This document shows positions 22,853-34,419 of a stretch of 64,000 bases of DNA, piece by piece. Both the position numbers and the translations under genes were made by a program. Source of the DNA: Chytridium lagenaria. Taxonomy: Eukaryota; Chytridiomycota; Chytridiomycetes; Chytridiales; Chytridiaceae. Below the pieces are notes generated by a model. The model searched no databases and was not told the DNA's origin. It saw nothing but the letters and a program-made list of their open reading frames with translations. Within the stretch, counting starts at the first letter, position 1; the number at the start of each line of letters is the position of its first letter. The stretch covers positions 310,001-374,000 of the forward strand of contig JAHLKC010000015.1 in NCBI GenBank assembly GCA_025449115.1, given 5' to 3'.

Positions 22853-25235
22853 TTACTCCCATTCAATAGTAGCAGGCGGTTTCGAGCTCACATCATACAC
22901 AACACGATTCACGCCATTCACTTCATTGATGATCCTGCTGCTAATCTTCTTCAACACATCATACGGGAACTCGAACCAATCGGCGGTCATGAAATCCGTG
23001 GTCTCGACGGCTCGCAGGGCAATCACTTGCTCGTAGGTACGCGCGTCACCCATCACTCCGACGGCTTTGACGGGAAGGAGGGCGGCGTAGGCTGGAAAGA
23101 GAAAGGGTTAGTAAAAGACGGGGAAATGAGGACAAATTTCGTTAAGAGAAAATGGAAAGCCGGTTTTTGGCAATAGCAAAACAAGTGAACGGCATGGTTC
23201 CAACTACAAAGGGAAAGATAATAAAGAAAAGAAAGAAGAAAAGAAAGGAATAAAAAAGAAAGGAATAAACGGGAAAAAAAAAATCTTACCTTGCGAAATT
23301 TTCTTATACAATCCCGCCTTCTTAATCTCCTCAATGTAAATGAAATCCGCCTTTCTCGCAATCTCCACCTGTTCCTTAGTCACCTCTCCCAACACACGGA
23401 TCGCGATACCAGGTCCAGGGAACGGGTGTCTCCATACAAGGTCATGGTCAATCCCAAGCAATTCACCGAGCGCACGGACCTCGTCCTTAAAGAGCTCGCG
23501 AAGCGGTTCGATCAGCTTAAGCTTCATGTTGGCGAGGAGACCGCCAACGTTCTAAAGGAAGAAGAGTGAGTTGTTTGTTCGATGGATAAATTTTTAAAGA
23601 AGAGGGAAAGTTTGTGATCTGTCGAAGAGGAGGAGTAGGAGAGTGCATGCTCACGCTTGCAAAGTGAGTATAGTATTTAAATCTAATCAGGCTCGCTCCA
23701 CTCGCTACAATATAAGCGATTAAAAGATTTTGCTCACTGTAACTTGCACGATAGTTGTTAGCTCGCATTACCGTACCCAACGTTATTACTCGCCCTCCGG
23801 GCTCGTCATTTGCTCGCTTTACTCGGAATAATAAACTTACATGGTGAGTCTTGATAGTAGCCGAAGGCCCCTTGAACGAGACGCTTTCAATGACATCAGG
23901 GTAAAGAGTTCCCTGCAACAAAAATTCCACCTTTCCGGGTCTCCCCTCTGCCTCAATCCTTTTCTCAATGTTTGCCGCCTCCTCCTCAAACACCTCAATA
24001 AAAAGTATTCCCGATAATCTTTCTCTTCTTTTCCGGATCCGTGACACCCTTCAACCTCCCCCAAAAACAACTCCGAAGAGTCCACAAGGGTAATGTTGAC
24101 ACCCAATTTATCACGAAGAGCAATAACGGAATCCCTGCACTCGTTGAGACGCATGACACCGTTGTCAACGAGGACAGCATGGAACCGATCACCAATGGCG
24201 AGAGACAGGAGTTTGGCGGCAACGGTGGAGTCGACACCGCCAGAGACGGCTCCAATGACTTCAGCAGTGGGTCCAACGATACCACGGATTCTTGCAATCT
24301 CAGTGTCGACAAAGCTGGCCATGGACCAGGACCCTCTTGGAAGGCCACAGGCGTTAAGGACGAAGTTGGAGAGGATGAGAGCGCCTTGAGGGGTGTGAGT
24401 GACTTCAGGATGGAACTGGATGCCGTAAATCTTTTTAGTAGTGTGTTGAACGGCGGCAAGGGGAGCGGTGGAGGTTTTCGCGGTGACCTCGAAACCCGGT
24501 GGGAGTTTTGCCAGTTGATCGCCATGTGACATCCAAACCGTGTTGTTGGGTTAAACCCTCGAAAATGAGACTCGGGGTGACGATCTCAATCTCTGCTTTG
24601 CCGTATTCCTTCTTTTCACATGCGACGACTTGGCCGCCGAGGTCGTGAGCGATTTCTTGAAGACCGTTAGCAGATGCCGAGGATAGGGACATTAAGGTCC
24701 CAGTAGGCTTTGTCAATGTGCGGGGCGTCCTTGTCGTAGACAGAGTAAGGGCTGCCGGAAAAGATGATGCCTTTAGGATGGAATTTGAGTCAGAGACTTT
24801 GTGGGTGCATGCGACGAGTTCACAGTAGACACCGAGTTCACGGACGCGGCGAGCGATGAGATGGGAGAGTTGAGAGCCGAAATCGAGGATGAGAATAGTG
24901 TCTTGAATGATTGTAATAAAGTAACATTAATGGTTAGTAGTTAGTGTGTGGATGTGTAGAATTAAAAAAAATAGTAATGATGCGATTCAATTCATTTATT
25001 GCTCCTTCTCTCATTCCTTCCTGAACTCCAGATTACAGCATCCTCTGTCATGTCCATCTCAACATCCTATTTCCTCAATCCATCAATCCACATCCCATAC
25101 CATCGTCTCCTATCTCCCAAATTCTCTCCTTCTTTCATCCATCCATCCTTCCATCCACCATGAATAGAATAGCTTACCGTAGATCTGAGACACATCTGTT
25201 ACAGCTGCTGCTGGTGATGAGGAGGAGGACGACAT
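22853..25235 (-). CDS. GUA1: GMP synthase (glutamine-hydrolysing)
   Basis: Converts XMP to GMP with glutamine and ATP, the last step of de novo guanine nucleotide synthesis (cytosol). Exon 1 is 25178-25235 ([19 protein letters not shown]). After an intron the class I glutamine amidotransferase domain begins with [20 protein letters not shown]. The catalytic Cys loop is [15 protein letters not shown], with one extra A breaking the frame at ~24668. The His-Glu motif is [10 protein letters not shown] (~24400). The ATP pyrophosphatase P-loop is [14 protein letters not shown] (~24235). The dimerisation domain includes [20 protein letters not shown] and the C-terminus ends KPPATIEWE, the normal family ending. 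Introns lie at 23552-23840 (unusual content, see repeat entry) and ~23089-23289. Frameshifts occur near 24668, 24545 and 24040. Length and domain order are normal. Confidence 0.97.
23552..23840 (-). repeat. GMP synthase intron containing CGAG-type direct repeats
   Basis: A GT/AG intron of 289 nt separating IKTHH from [10 protein letters not shown]. Its donor-proximal ~170 bp (23660-23835) carry three related direct-repeat motifs. On the minus strand they read CGAGTAAAGCGAGC, ACGAGCCCGGAGGGCGAGT and GCGAGTGGAGCGAGC, with further isolated GCGAGC and GTGAGC words. This differs in composition from the flanking exons and from the other introns of the gene. It may be a small non-autonomous element captured as intron sequence; clear terminal inverted repeats were not seen. 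Confidence 0.5.
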
Positions 25236-26777
25236 TCTTCCGTCTACCCACTGACTGACTGACTAGGATGGATGAATGAATGAAGCGATGGACGATGATG
25301 GATGGACGATGATGATGATGCGTGGTTTTTCTACAAACACCTATTTATAAATAATTTTTTCTTTTTTTTTTTTTTTTTCTTTTCCCAAAACCTTTTTTTT
25401 TTTTTTTTTCAACAATTTAATATTCATATGTGCCTAGGTATTATTGATAAAAACAAGTGGTATCGGAATTCGTATTTACAGATCAAGGATATTACATTTT
25501 TCCACTGGCGCAGGCGAAAAGGTTGGTATCTGCGCTAATTAACGCGACAGAGAGAACCCAAGATTGATGGCCATATAGCATCGCCGGACAACAAGTGCGG
25601 AGGCTATATCAAAAGAAAAGGTCAGCTGGAAGATGGGAGGATGAAAATGTAAATAGATCTCATTTGTATATTAGTTTTCATTCCATCAAAAACACACGTA
25701 GATTTGACCAATCGTGTATACTCGATGCCTTGTTATTCGGTAAAGAGCCATGATAGGTAAACGATTTCCAGTATTCAGTGGTGATGGTAGGGAAGAGGCA
25801 AGGCTGGTTGATAGTGCTTCTGCGCCATCAGGTATGACCGTATCATGTGGAGAATATGAAGGAGTGACGCCGTGCATGGGTCAGTGCCTAGAAGTGCGTA
25901 CCAAGGAAAATGTAAAACTGTCATACCGCTCACATGCACCCTAAAATAATCATGGATAACGATAGCTGGTCGAACAGAAGAAGACCCTACCTCCAAATCT
26001 TTTCAACCAAATACTGTCTTTTGGTGGGGAGACGTCCGTATCGGCATCGACACCACATAAATTAGTGACAATTCTATTTGGCAGCTATATTGTAGGCATT
26101 TTACCTAAAGAAGGGGAATGAATGCATGGGTCCACACGCTTTAGAATATGGAAAAGGAAGCCACCGTCACTAAATCCGGCAAACTTAACCGTTTAAGTCG
26201 ATCGACACATCAGCGATAACATTCGGGTAGCGAGAAAAAAAAAAAGGATGACGGCGCCCGTGATGACAAAAAATGTGCTTCTTTGTCAAAAGTTAAATTG
26301 GGTGTGAGAGCATAGTGCCATGTGTGGGAGGATGGATGGATTTAGATGATTATCAGGGGCGTATAAGGCGGTGGGTGTGATAAGTTGTATCAAGATGTTG
26401 AAGAGGTGTCTTCAAAAAAAGGCTAGATTCTGCGATTAATGCGGAGGTGGAGGATGGAAATCAAAACCTAAAGACGGGCGGACGGTGATGCTTAATTTGT
26501 AAACGCGGTCCAGGAGGGGACGAGGATGAAAATGTCACTGGAAAATCCAAGTCGTATACACTTTGATGTTCAAGATAATCGCGGAAATGACTCGACGGAC
26601 CGATCAAATCAACCGAGACCCAGATCTAGAACTTGCGGATAATGAAGTGTGTCAACTCTTTCTCTCTCCGCTGGAACATAAAAATTCCGTTGGTTCCTCA
26701 AAATGGACTTGAGGACTATTGGGCAACCCAATTTTTTGACAAGTTGATCACTCGGAGCCATTTCGTTGTTTTCACCA
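25236..26777. other. Intergenic, microsatellite-rich promoter side of GUA1
   Basis: Immediately upstream of the GMP synthase ATG lie GACTGACTGACTA and GGATGGATGAATGAATGAA, then GATGATGATGATG (25255-25322), followed by poly-T tracts (25355-25410). The rest to 26777 has only short frames without recognisable domains. No gene supported. Confidence 0.5.
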
Positions 26778-29700
26778 ATGTCTCGTGTGAACCGTAACCT
26801 CATGTCGCGCTTCAAGTGTGCGCGCACGATGGCCGTGCTGTTAACCGTCATCCTCATTTCAAGTCTGACGAGCACGGTTCAAGGCCAAACCTTTGCTACA
26901 TCTCTATGTACTAGCGCTGGGTTCGACGCAACTCAATGCGCGTTATGTAAAACTTTGACGTTTAACCAGTTGTGGTGCCATGCAGTCCAACGGGGAACAT
27001 TTTTGCACCTCTCAAGTATTGCATAATGACTGCTACTGGAAGTGGTGGTTACAGTCCTGTTGGAGTGACTTGCCCGGTCGCTGGAGCTTACCTTCGATGC
27101 AACTATAAAGTGCCTTTAGGCTCTGGGTCGACTTATGTTAAAGACACGCTCTGTGTGAACCCTCCGCCGCAGGTGAGATATAGATATTGTTTTAATATAA
27201 TATCTCTGGCGTTTTCGAAACGTTTGTTTTCTTTCTATGCAATTAATACTCATGTGTTATGTCCGATAAACAAAACTAGCCCTCCCCATCGCCCTCCCCA
27301 TCGCCCTCCCCATCGCCCTCTCCATCACCATCGCCTTCGCCAACCATCCCGTCGCCGTCTCCTTCTTCAACTAAGGTCTCGACTACTTCATCGACGCCGA
27401 TTGTGTCGATTTTCGTATACACTTTATCTTCATCGTCATCAACGAGCACCAAGTCATCATCTGTACCAACCTCATCCTCGGCCTCTGTACCAAATGCAAT
27501 GACCTCCTCTTCCACCTCAGCACCGCCATCTTCTTCCAAACAAACATCCCTATCAACGCAAGCGACTACGTCCTCTTTGACCACATCGCGGCCACAAGAG
27601 ACGTCCTCCTCTTTCGCGCTGTCAATGGTCACAGAGCCCCCATCTTCCTCTTCCATCGCGTCTTATGCGGTCACGTCATCCTCCTTTGCTTTCTCAATGG
27701 CTACTGAAACGGCATCATCTTCCTACATAATTACATCGTCACCATCCTCCTCGTTTGCTTTGTCAATGATCACAGAGACGGCGTCATATTCTTCCTCCAC
27801 AGAACCATTACCATATTCGTCATTATCGTCAACATTATCTTCGATCATCCCACCAACGGTAAGTCCTCAAAATAAAAAAAACTCCTCTTCTTACCGCGAC
27901 ATACCTTTTTTAGATCCCATCCACCGTCGGAACGGAAACTACAACCTCATTATGGTCTACGTCCACATCGTCAGGATCACTCATGTCATCTTCTACAACC
28001 CTCTTATTCAGTACAGTAAGTAAAGTTCGACATATATATATTACAGGTCTACTTACCTAATATTCATTTAAAAAGACTTTGAGTGTTGAGACCACAAAAA
28101 CAGGATCAACAACGTCCGCTGTTCCCAGTCTCCATACATCCTCCACAACCGGCGCCACCTCATCCTCTCCAACCTCATCAACGACATCAACATCAACCCC
28201 ATCCTTATACTTTACTGATGACACATGCAACAGCTTAGGCCTTAGCGTATCCGAATGCGAGTACTGCAACACTCTATACCCCGGTGAAGCCATTAACTTT
28301 TGTTCACAAGGAGTCAGGGCCGCCACGTACTGTCGCGTCCCGCATATGGGTGGAACAGGAACTGGAATGAGAGGCTTTAGCTGTAGTCATGGAGCGGCGT
28401 GGAAGGCGTGTGGCACAATCGTTAGCCTTGATGCTGGTCTCGGAGTTGTGGAGATGATAAATGATGCCTTTTGTTCAGTCATCTTGACTTCGGTAAGTTT
28501 ATTTTATTCTCTTCATGAGTCTCTACCATTCATATGCATTCATGCTATCGCCCTTTTTTTTCACCGTATCTCCTGTGCCCTTTGAATCCCTCCACTAAAT
28601 AATATTTACTTAACCATCCTCATACAATAGTCTTCAACATCGAGTTTAAGTGTCTCCACTACATCTACGTCTACTGTCATCGACATAGCGTCAAGCACAA
28701 TCGTGATATCGATCGTATCCAGCACAACACCAACAACTACAACACTGTTAGCAACAACGACCACAACCACCTCAACAACATTCACCACTACCACCGCATT
28801 CACGCACCCAACAACAACAACCATCCCAGCTGTCACAACAACTGCCAACACACACTTCACAACATTACCACACGTCATCACAACCACCACGACCACCGCA
28901 AAACATTGTCCCCGTGATTCCCACCACAACCACCATCGCCAACGCCCCTATTGTGATAACAACCAGCACAAACACACCTACAACCGTGACAGTGACAACA
29001 ACCACCTCACCACCCTCCCCATCTCCCACAAACATATGCACCGGCAAACCAGATTTCACCAAACTCTGCATCAACAAACGCTCTCACGTCACATGCATCG
29101 GGGAAGGTATCATTCCCCCAATCCTTTCCCTACTGACATCTATTAAAGGTATTCTATCGGGCTCCGAAAAAATTTGCGCGCCGTTCGCGGAATGCTGTGA
29201 ATCTTCTGGATCCTGTGGGCTCGCCGAAACCTGCGGTTCACCAACAGGAACCCCATCACCCCTCCCCATCATCTTCCCACCTCCAACCGATTCAGAGTGT
29301 GATGGAAAACCAAACGGCTCAAAGTTTTGTATTTCAACCACGACCGCCGCTGTCTGCATGAACGGAGGTATTTAAATATTACGACTCTTGCGATTTCGTC
29401 TTGTTTTTTTAAATCACAAATGTTGATCCATTACTCACACATCGTTTGACAGTTCTTGCAAGTCGATTTACCTGTGACGCCAACTTTGTGTGCTGTCTGA
29501 GTACAGGATCATGTGTCCACAGTTACGACTGTCCAGGATATACCCCAAAACCGATCCCTGAGGAAGTGTTGACCGTCAAGAGTGAATGCGCAGGTGTTGT
29601 TGCGGGATGGCAAACGTGTTCAACGAGTAAAAAGGAATCCCTTATATGCGATGGAAATGACGGTAAGCTTGAATCTTTACGCTGTTTTCATTTCCATTCA

Positions 29701-30053
29701 TGTAACTTTTCCTTTTACTGACTTATAAATATGAAATTAGGCGTTCAATCCAGGAACTCATGTAAGAACGGGGATTGCTGCACAGCAACCGGGAAATGTC
29801 CGAAGAGAGGACAACTCTGCGAAGAGCCATGTCGCGGACGCCCTGATAATATGTTAGTGTGTAGCGGTCAACGGACAATACAAAGGTGCATAGGAGAAAC
29901 GCTAGGTAAAACTTTCTCCGTTAATTCACCCCATATATTTTATCTCACTATGCTTTTTTTAATTGTAGATCCTGGATGACAGTATTTTGTAATTCGGATA
30001 ACCATATTTGCTGCTTTAAAACACAGAGCTGCTCTAACGTTAGCGATTGCTAA
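26778..30053 (+). CDS. Secreted mucin-like protein with two 8-Cys domains and four CC modules
   Basis: Not recognised as a named family. The start is ATG 26778; a signal peptide is clear near the N-terminus (MAVLLTVILISSLTSTVQGQ). Cys domain A (26905-27160) has spacing C-x9-C-x2-C-x9-C ... C-x16-C-x8-C ... C. Cys domain B (28225-28480) repeats it: C-x9-C-x2-C-x11-C ... C-x16-C-x8-C ... C. Between and after them are long Ser/Thr/Pro stretches, probably O-glycosylated, beginning with a Pro-Ser dipeptide run at 27280. The C-terminal third holds four cysteine modules (separate entry) and ends DC-stop at 30053. A cell wall, cyst coat or adhesion role is inference. The CC-x5-C core resembles hevein-type chitin-binding domains, but the spacing is not canonical. 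Introns include 27173-27279; frameshifts are needed near 27005 and 29975. Confidence 0.68.
27280..27345 (+). repeat. 12-bp coding repeat giving a Pro-Ser run
   Basis: Tandem CCCTCCCCATCG units right after an intron acceptor encode alternating Pro-Ser at the start of the Ser/Thr-rich region of the secreted protein. Such runs usually form stiff, glycosylated linkers. Confidence 0.75.
29037..30053 (+). repeat. Four tandem cysteine modules, each split by a phase-1 intron
   Basis: Each module reads C-x-G-x(5-7)-C-x(8-9)-C, then an intron, then C-x(4-6)-CC-x5-C-x(5-6)-C. First halves: CTGKPDFTKLC, CDGKPNGSKFC, CAGVVAGWQTC, CRGRPDNMLVC. Second halves: CAPFAECCESSGSCGLAETC, CDANFVCCLSTGSC, CKNGDCCTATGKC, CNSDNHICCFKTQSC. 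The introns (about 29108-29148, 29369-29451, 29662-29740, 29906-29969) all fall after the third Cys of a module and all interrupt a codon after its first base. This points to duplication of a two-exon unit. Module 4 needs one base added near 29975. Confidence 0.75.
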
Positions 30054-31428
30054 GTATATATTCATGCTCCGAATTTTTGCATTCATCGGATGCCTCAAAA
30101 TTTAGATTATTCTTGCCCTTATTTTAAATATCGATTGCTGAACGCCGTGAGTTCTGGCTGATATGTTTGATTTTTTTCTTTCACTTTCACCTCATCATTT
30201 CTAAACCACAGCCATTAAGCAATTATAATAACAAAATAACCAATGAAGTGCATATTCCACCAAATGATATTATTGTTCCGAAATGTAATAAATATTAACG
30301 TTCCTTTTACCCCTTCCTGTTCCGAGTCCGCCGACTTATCGAGGAAAGTGTTTCTTGGTATGATGACTTTATTTCCCCCCTTTCCCCGCTCTCAAAGGTA
30401 TGAATTTATAGGGAACCTTGGTGAGAAGGGTGGCGCCTGTATTGGAGCGTCATCTTTGCTAAGCACGAGTACGGATTTGTTCTGATATATATGTTGCTCC
30501 AAAAATTATAGGGTTGCGAGGATAATGTGTGTTGGATGATCCTACTGCAGCATGTTAAGATGCTTTTCTAAGGATTCTATCCCGGCAAGCTGAATGCAGC
30601 CGTTAGTACCAATATTGTTTAATGCCATTTTTGCGAAAGAATTGAGATGTTGTGATTAGGTGGTCGAAATCCAGTGACAGGAAAAGACGCTCCATTGAAC
30701 AGCGTAAAAAAATACTCGAAATTAGATATGATAGACTTTAAACGAGCTGTGGCGCCATTCTGGCAGCTCATCATAACTTGCAACGTACCGTTTGGTGAAG
30801 TAGTATACCCATTAAACGACGCAAGCCTGGGTTCACATAATATATATTATCAAAGGTAGTAAAGAGAATGGCCACGGGCCGGGTAGCCGTATATTGTCTC
30901 ATGGGATAAGAATCTAGGAATCGAACAAAAGGGAAAGGGAGAAAACATAAGTTATCTGCAATCATCCTCTGGGCAAACATTCCTTTGCGAGGACACAATA
31001 ATGGCATTAGATTGCCATCAACATATAAATAGCTTGATTTGGTAAAGTCAACGGCAAGAAGGGATATAAACTAGACCGGTGCTTGATCAAAAGGCTAATT
31101 AACTTAAGGGAATGCCATAGCCATGTGTACACCCATAGCAATGTGTACACTCATAGCCATGTGTACACATACGCAGACGATACTTCAAACAACAATTTGA
31201 AAGCTTACGGTTCACGTTTCGTCTCCAACTTACGGAACTACTGCGGAAGACTCTGGAGATACAGATACAATTTCAGCAGCACCGGTAAAAATAAAAAGGA
31301 CATTAGGATAGGCCACGGAAAACTTCTGCCTAAAATGAAATAAGATGCGCTTTCAGCTGTCAAATTGCAAACGAGTCATAAACAGAACAAAATTTCTTTT
31401 AACAAAATCACAACAAAGCGGAGTTGAG
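30054..31428. other. Intergenic region upstream of ankyrin-RING gene 1
   Basis: No supported gene in ~1.4 kb; AT-rich with scattered short frames. It contains the triple 18-bp repeat listed separately. Confidence 0.5.
31116..31169 (+). repeat. Three tandem 18-bp units with GTGTACAC palindrome
   Basis: Units CATAGCCATGTGTACACC, CATAGCAATGTGTACACT and CATAGCCATGTGTACACA lie head to tail. Each contains the perfect 8-bp palindrome GTGTACAC at the same helical position. The array lies ~260 bp upstream of the ankyrin-RING gene 1 ATG. A protein-binding array is possible; a simple minisatellite is the alternative. Confidence 0.8.
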
Positions 31429-34419
31429 ATGGCTGTGGTGGATAGAAACAACGTCACGGAGCGCATTGAGGTCAACCGCTTATGCTCCATTGGAGCATTT
31501 GAAAACAACATTGTTTACCATGCTCCTAAGAGATGGCTTCAAATTGCTGTGACGGCGATGAATATGAACCAGAATTCGTTATTTGAGTGGATCATCAACA
31601 CAAGGAGGACTCCTGTTTTAGGCATCGTCTCTCCCGGAACCCGCTCTAACCTCCTGCATGAAGCTGTAAGAAATCGGAGGTCCGAAACTGTCAAGTTTCT
31701 TTTGAAACACCCGATGGCGTCAAGCTTGTTGCTCCACAAGAACGTTCATGGCAAGATACCGTTGGAGCTCGCAATATGGGAAGGGGACGCCAATATCATT
31801 AAACTATTCGAGAACCACATGCACAAGATGCTTCAGATTTCCAAATCCCAACATAATTGGCGTACCGTTCAGAATATGTTGGTAGATGCAAGCCTAAGTC
31901 GTCTTCTTTGCCAGAGCTGGTGGCTCATCTGCGGAAACAGATTCGCCTTCATCAGCTAAGGTCCTTTGAAAATATAATTGCGACAGGTCAAACCAACAAA
32001 CAGGAGCCATACGAGTTCGTACATTGGACGAAAAGGGAGACTTTGATTCTCTACGACTGTCTTCTCAAGGCTTGTGAAAAAGGAGACTTTCGGGCAATTA
32101 TCAACATACTTCAAGCTGGAATTACGCCACAGCCCCCACAAGAATCTTTTTTCCTCTATAACTATGAGGGTGTTACTCCGGCAGACGCGCTGGTTGTCGG
32201 AATGTCGCACTCAAGACAGGAATTAGAATTAACCTGTGAAGACGACGATGATGTACCATCTGAACAAGAGTCAAGCTCTGAGTGGGATGGAATTTTGAGC
32301 TCGCTCTCACCATCTATCTCAGTGTATCATGATGAATCTTGGTCCAACAACGGCACAGAAATGTCGTTTGCCGCATTTATAGAATTTGAGAAGCATCACC
32401 CAAAGCAAGTACGAGGGCATTTGATCACGTCTTTCGCCAACATGTCTCATAATTATGGGGCTGTGTGCCTACCACGTCTCGATCTATTGGTAGAAAATGG
32501 CCATCTGAGTACTCTCCGGTGGCTTTTCGAGAATGAATATGTCCGCCCCGGCGTCATCGTTTTTCATGCGAAGCTTAAAGATGATGAGTCCTCTACCGAT
32601 AAAGTTGAGGAAGAAGACGACGATGCTTGCGCCATATGCCTTTCTGGAAAACAAAATCCATTCTCGTATTCCTGCAATCACTCATTTTGCCAGCGATGCA
32701 TTGAAGAAATGGTCGTAAGCCGACGGTTGAATGGTCAAGCAAAGTGCCCCCTTTGCATGACTGAATGCATTATTCCCAACCCCATCTATCTAGCCCTTCG
32801 CCTTCGATATAGTGTTCTTACACGGCATCCGTGGTTACCGGTCTTTGATGGTATGACAGCTCTTGAAGTGCTCTTGGGGCTCGCCGCGGGGCGGGACTCG
32901 ATTCATATTTTCGTTTGGCTTATCGAAAAATGGAGCATGGATCCCTTGAAATTCGTTTTCAGAATGGTGACAACGTTCTCCACGTCGCCGCATCTAGGGG
33001 GTCCACATTGGTTTGCTTATGGTTGTGCAAAAACGGATATAAGGATCTCGTCAGTATGGGAACGACTGGGGCGAGATTCCCATGTCGAAAGCAATTCAAA
33101 GCCCATGTCCCGGTGCGAATAGAGTAGTGAAAGTATTGCTTTCTGTCAACACAGAGAATCACCCGCCGGCCGACTTGACAGAGTTCCTTCACGAAGATGT
33201 TGCGGAATCCATTGCCAAAGTCTGCTACGCCTTTATCGCACAGCACCCACGCAAGATGTTTGAAGAGAATCAAGAAGCTGACATCATACTTCGCAAAACA
33301 TCATTTTCTTCTGAGCACTGGGACGGTCAATGCCCAATGGAAGGCTTCATCAGCCTCGCTATCGAATATCGACGCTGCGATGTTCTTAAACTGATGTTGT
33401 CACCCTGCTAGCGTTGATTTTTTAAGGATGCCCCCAAGAAACGTGATGAACTTCTTCATCGATCGTGGCAATATTTGGAAAGAACGATATAAGCAAATTG
33501 GTTAAGAACATACTTTTGCAGTTTCGTCTCGATGCAGACATCAGCAAGGCTTCCCACGAATTTTATCGCCTCATGATCCTAAAGGCGGAACTCAAACCTA
33601 TTTATCGCCGCATTCTATCATCAACATTATCTTGCCAAATCTCAGAATACCGGCCAAAAGATGTAGCTCCCATCACAGGAGTAGCGGTTTCCGACCCGAA
33701 AGAGATACTTGGAAGTCCGTCAAGGTTGGGGTACTCTGTATTTGAGCACGCCATCCGCAGGATCGTGTTGACGTTGCAAAATGGATTCTGGATGATTTTG
33801 CAACCTGCACCAAAGATTTGGGCTTTTTTATACGCCCGTCGAAGCTCTTTCTCAAAGACTCAAGCCTGCAATGCGTCAAGAGGACGGTCGAATTGTTCCG
33901 TAGTGGCAAACGAACCTCTGTTGGGTATTTTTCGCAGATCTTACATGATTTTGTCGTATTGTTCCTTAAGCATAACGGTCGGGATGGCTCCGTCGTGCGG
34001 CTTAAAGTCTTGCAAGTCATATAGAGTATCTGTCGAAACAACCTGGTGTGGACGTGAACCATCTCGACGAGAACGGAGAAACCGCTGTCTTTGAGTTGGC
34101 CCGAGTCTCTCAATCATGTGATGCCATTCAAAGAGGGGAGTCATTTTTGGAAATCATCAAAGTTCTCGTTGAGGGTGGCTTAGACTTAAAACTTGTGAGT
34201 GTGAAGGAGAAATGTACATTTCTTGAGGTACTTACGAAGGAGCTTGTAACGGAGGCGACGTGGCCAACGTTGTTGTGGTTGGCGCAAGAAAAGGGGTTGG
34301 ATGTGAGGTTTCACCATATCGTCTTTTCCGGATTAACGGATTTGAAGACGTTGGAGATGTACCAAACGTTCGAAAAAGTGAAAAGCCTTCAAGAACGTGT
34401 CGATGATGTGATGATTTGA
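31429..34419 (+). CDS. Ankyrin-RING-ankyrin protein, family member 1 (disrupted)
   Basis: First of three paralogues. The start is ATG 31429 (MAVVDRNNVTERIEV), matching the starts of the other two; the frame is open to 31345. N-terminal ankyrin-like block at residues ~25-130 (LFEWIINTRRTPVLGIVSP, KIPLELAIWEGDANIIKLF). C3HC4 RING at ~400-445 (CAICLSG..., SCNHSFCQRCIEE, KCPLC). Then the family block LLGLAAGRDSIHIFVWLIE and an ankyrin repeat NGDNVLHVAASRGSTLVCLW. The C-terminus has further ankyrin-like text (HLDENGETAVFELARV, GESFLEIIKVLVEGGLDLKL). Length ~1000 residues, no introns evident. The predicted function is E3 ubiquitin ligase with protein-binding ankyrins. At least six frame breaks (near 31885, 32955, 33060, 33410, 33560-33780, 33940) make it the most damaged copy: pseudogene or sequencing errors. 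Confidence 0.8.

Noticed and set aside
25686..25996. Short overlapping frames on both strands upstream of the secreted protein gene
   Set aside because: No domain, no signal, no splice-supported extension; each masks the other.
28606..28929. Val-rich minus-strand frame
   Set aside because: Antisense of the Thr-rich mucin tract (ACA/ACC codons read backwards as Val/Gly).
29160..30053. Calling the cysteine modules CBM18 chitin-binding domains outright
   Set aside because: The CC-x5-C core fits, but the first cysteines and the aromatic/Ser binding residues of hevein do not clearly match; left as a suggestion only.
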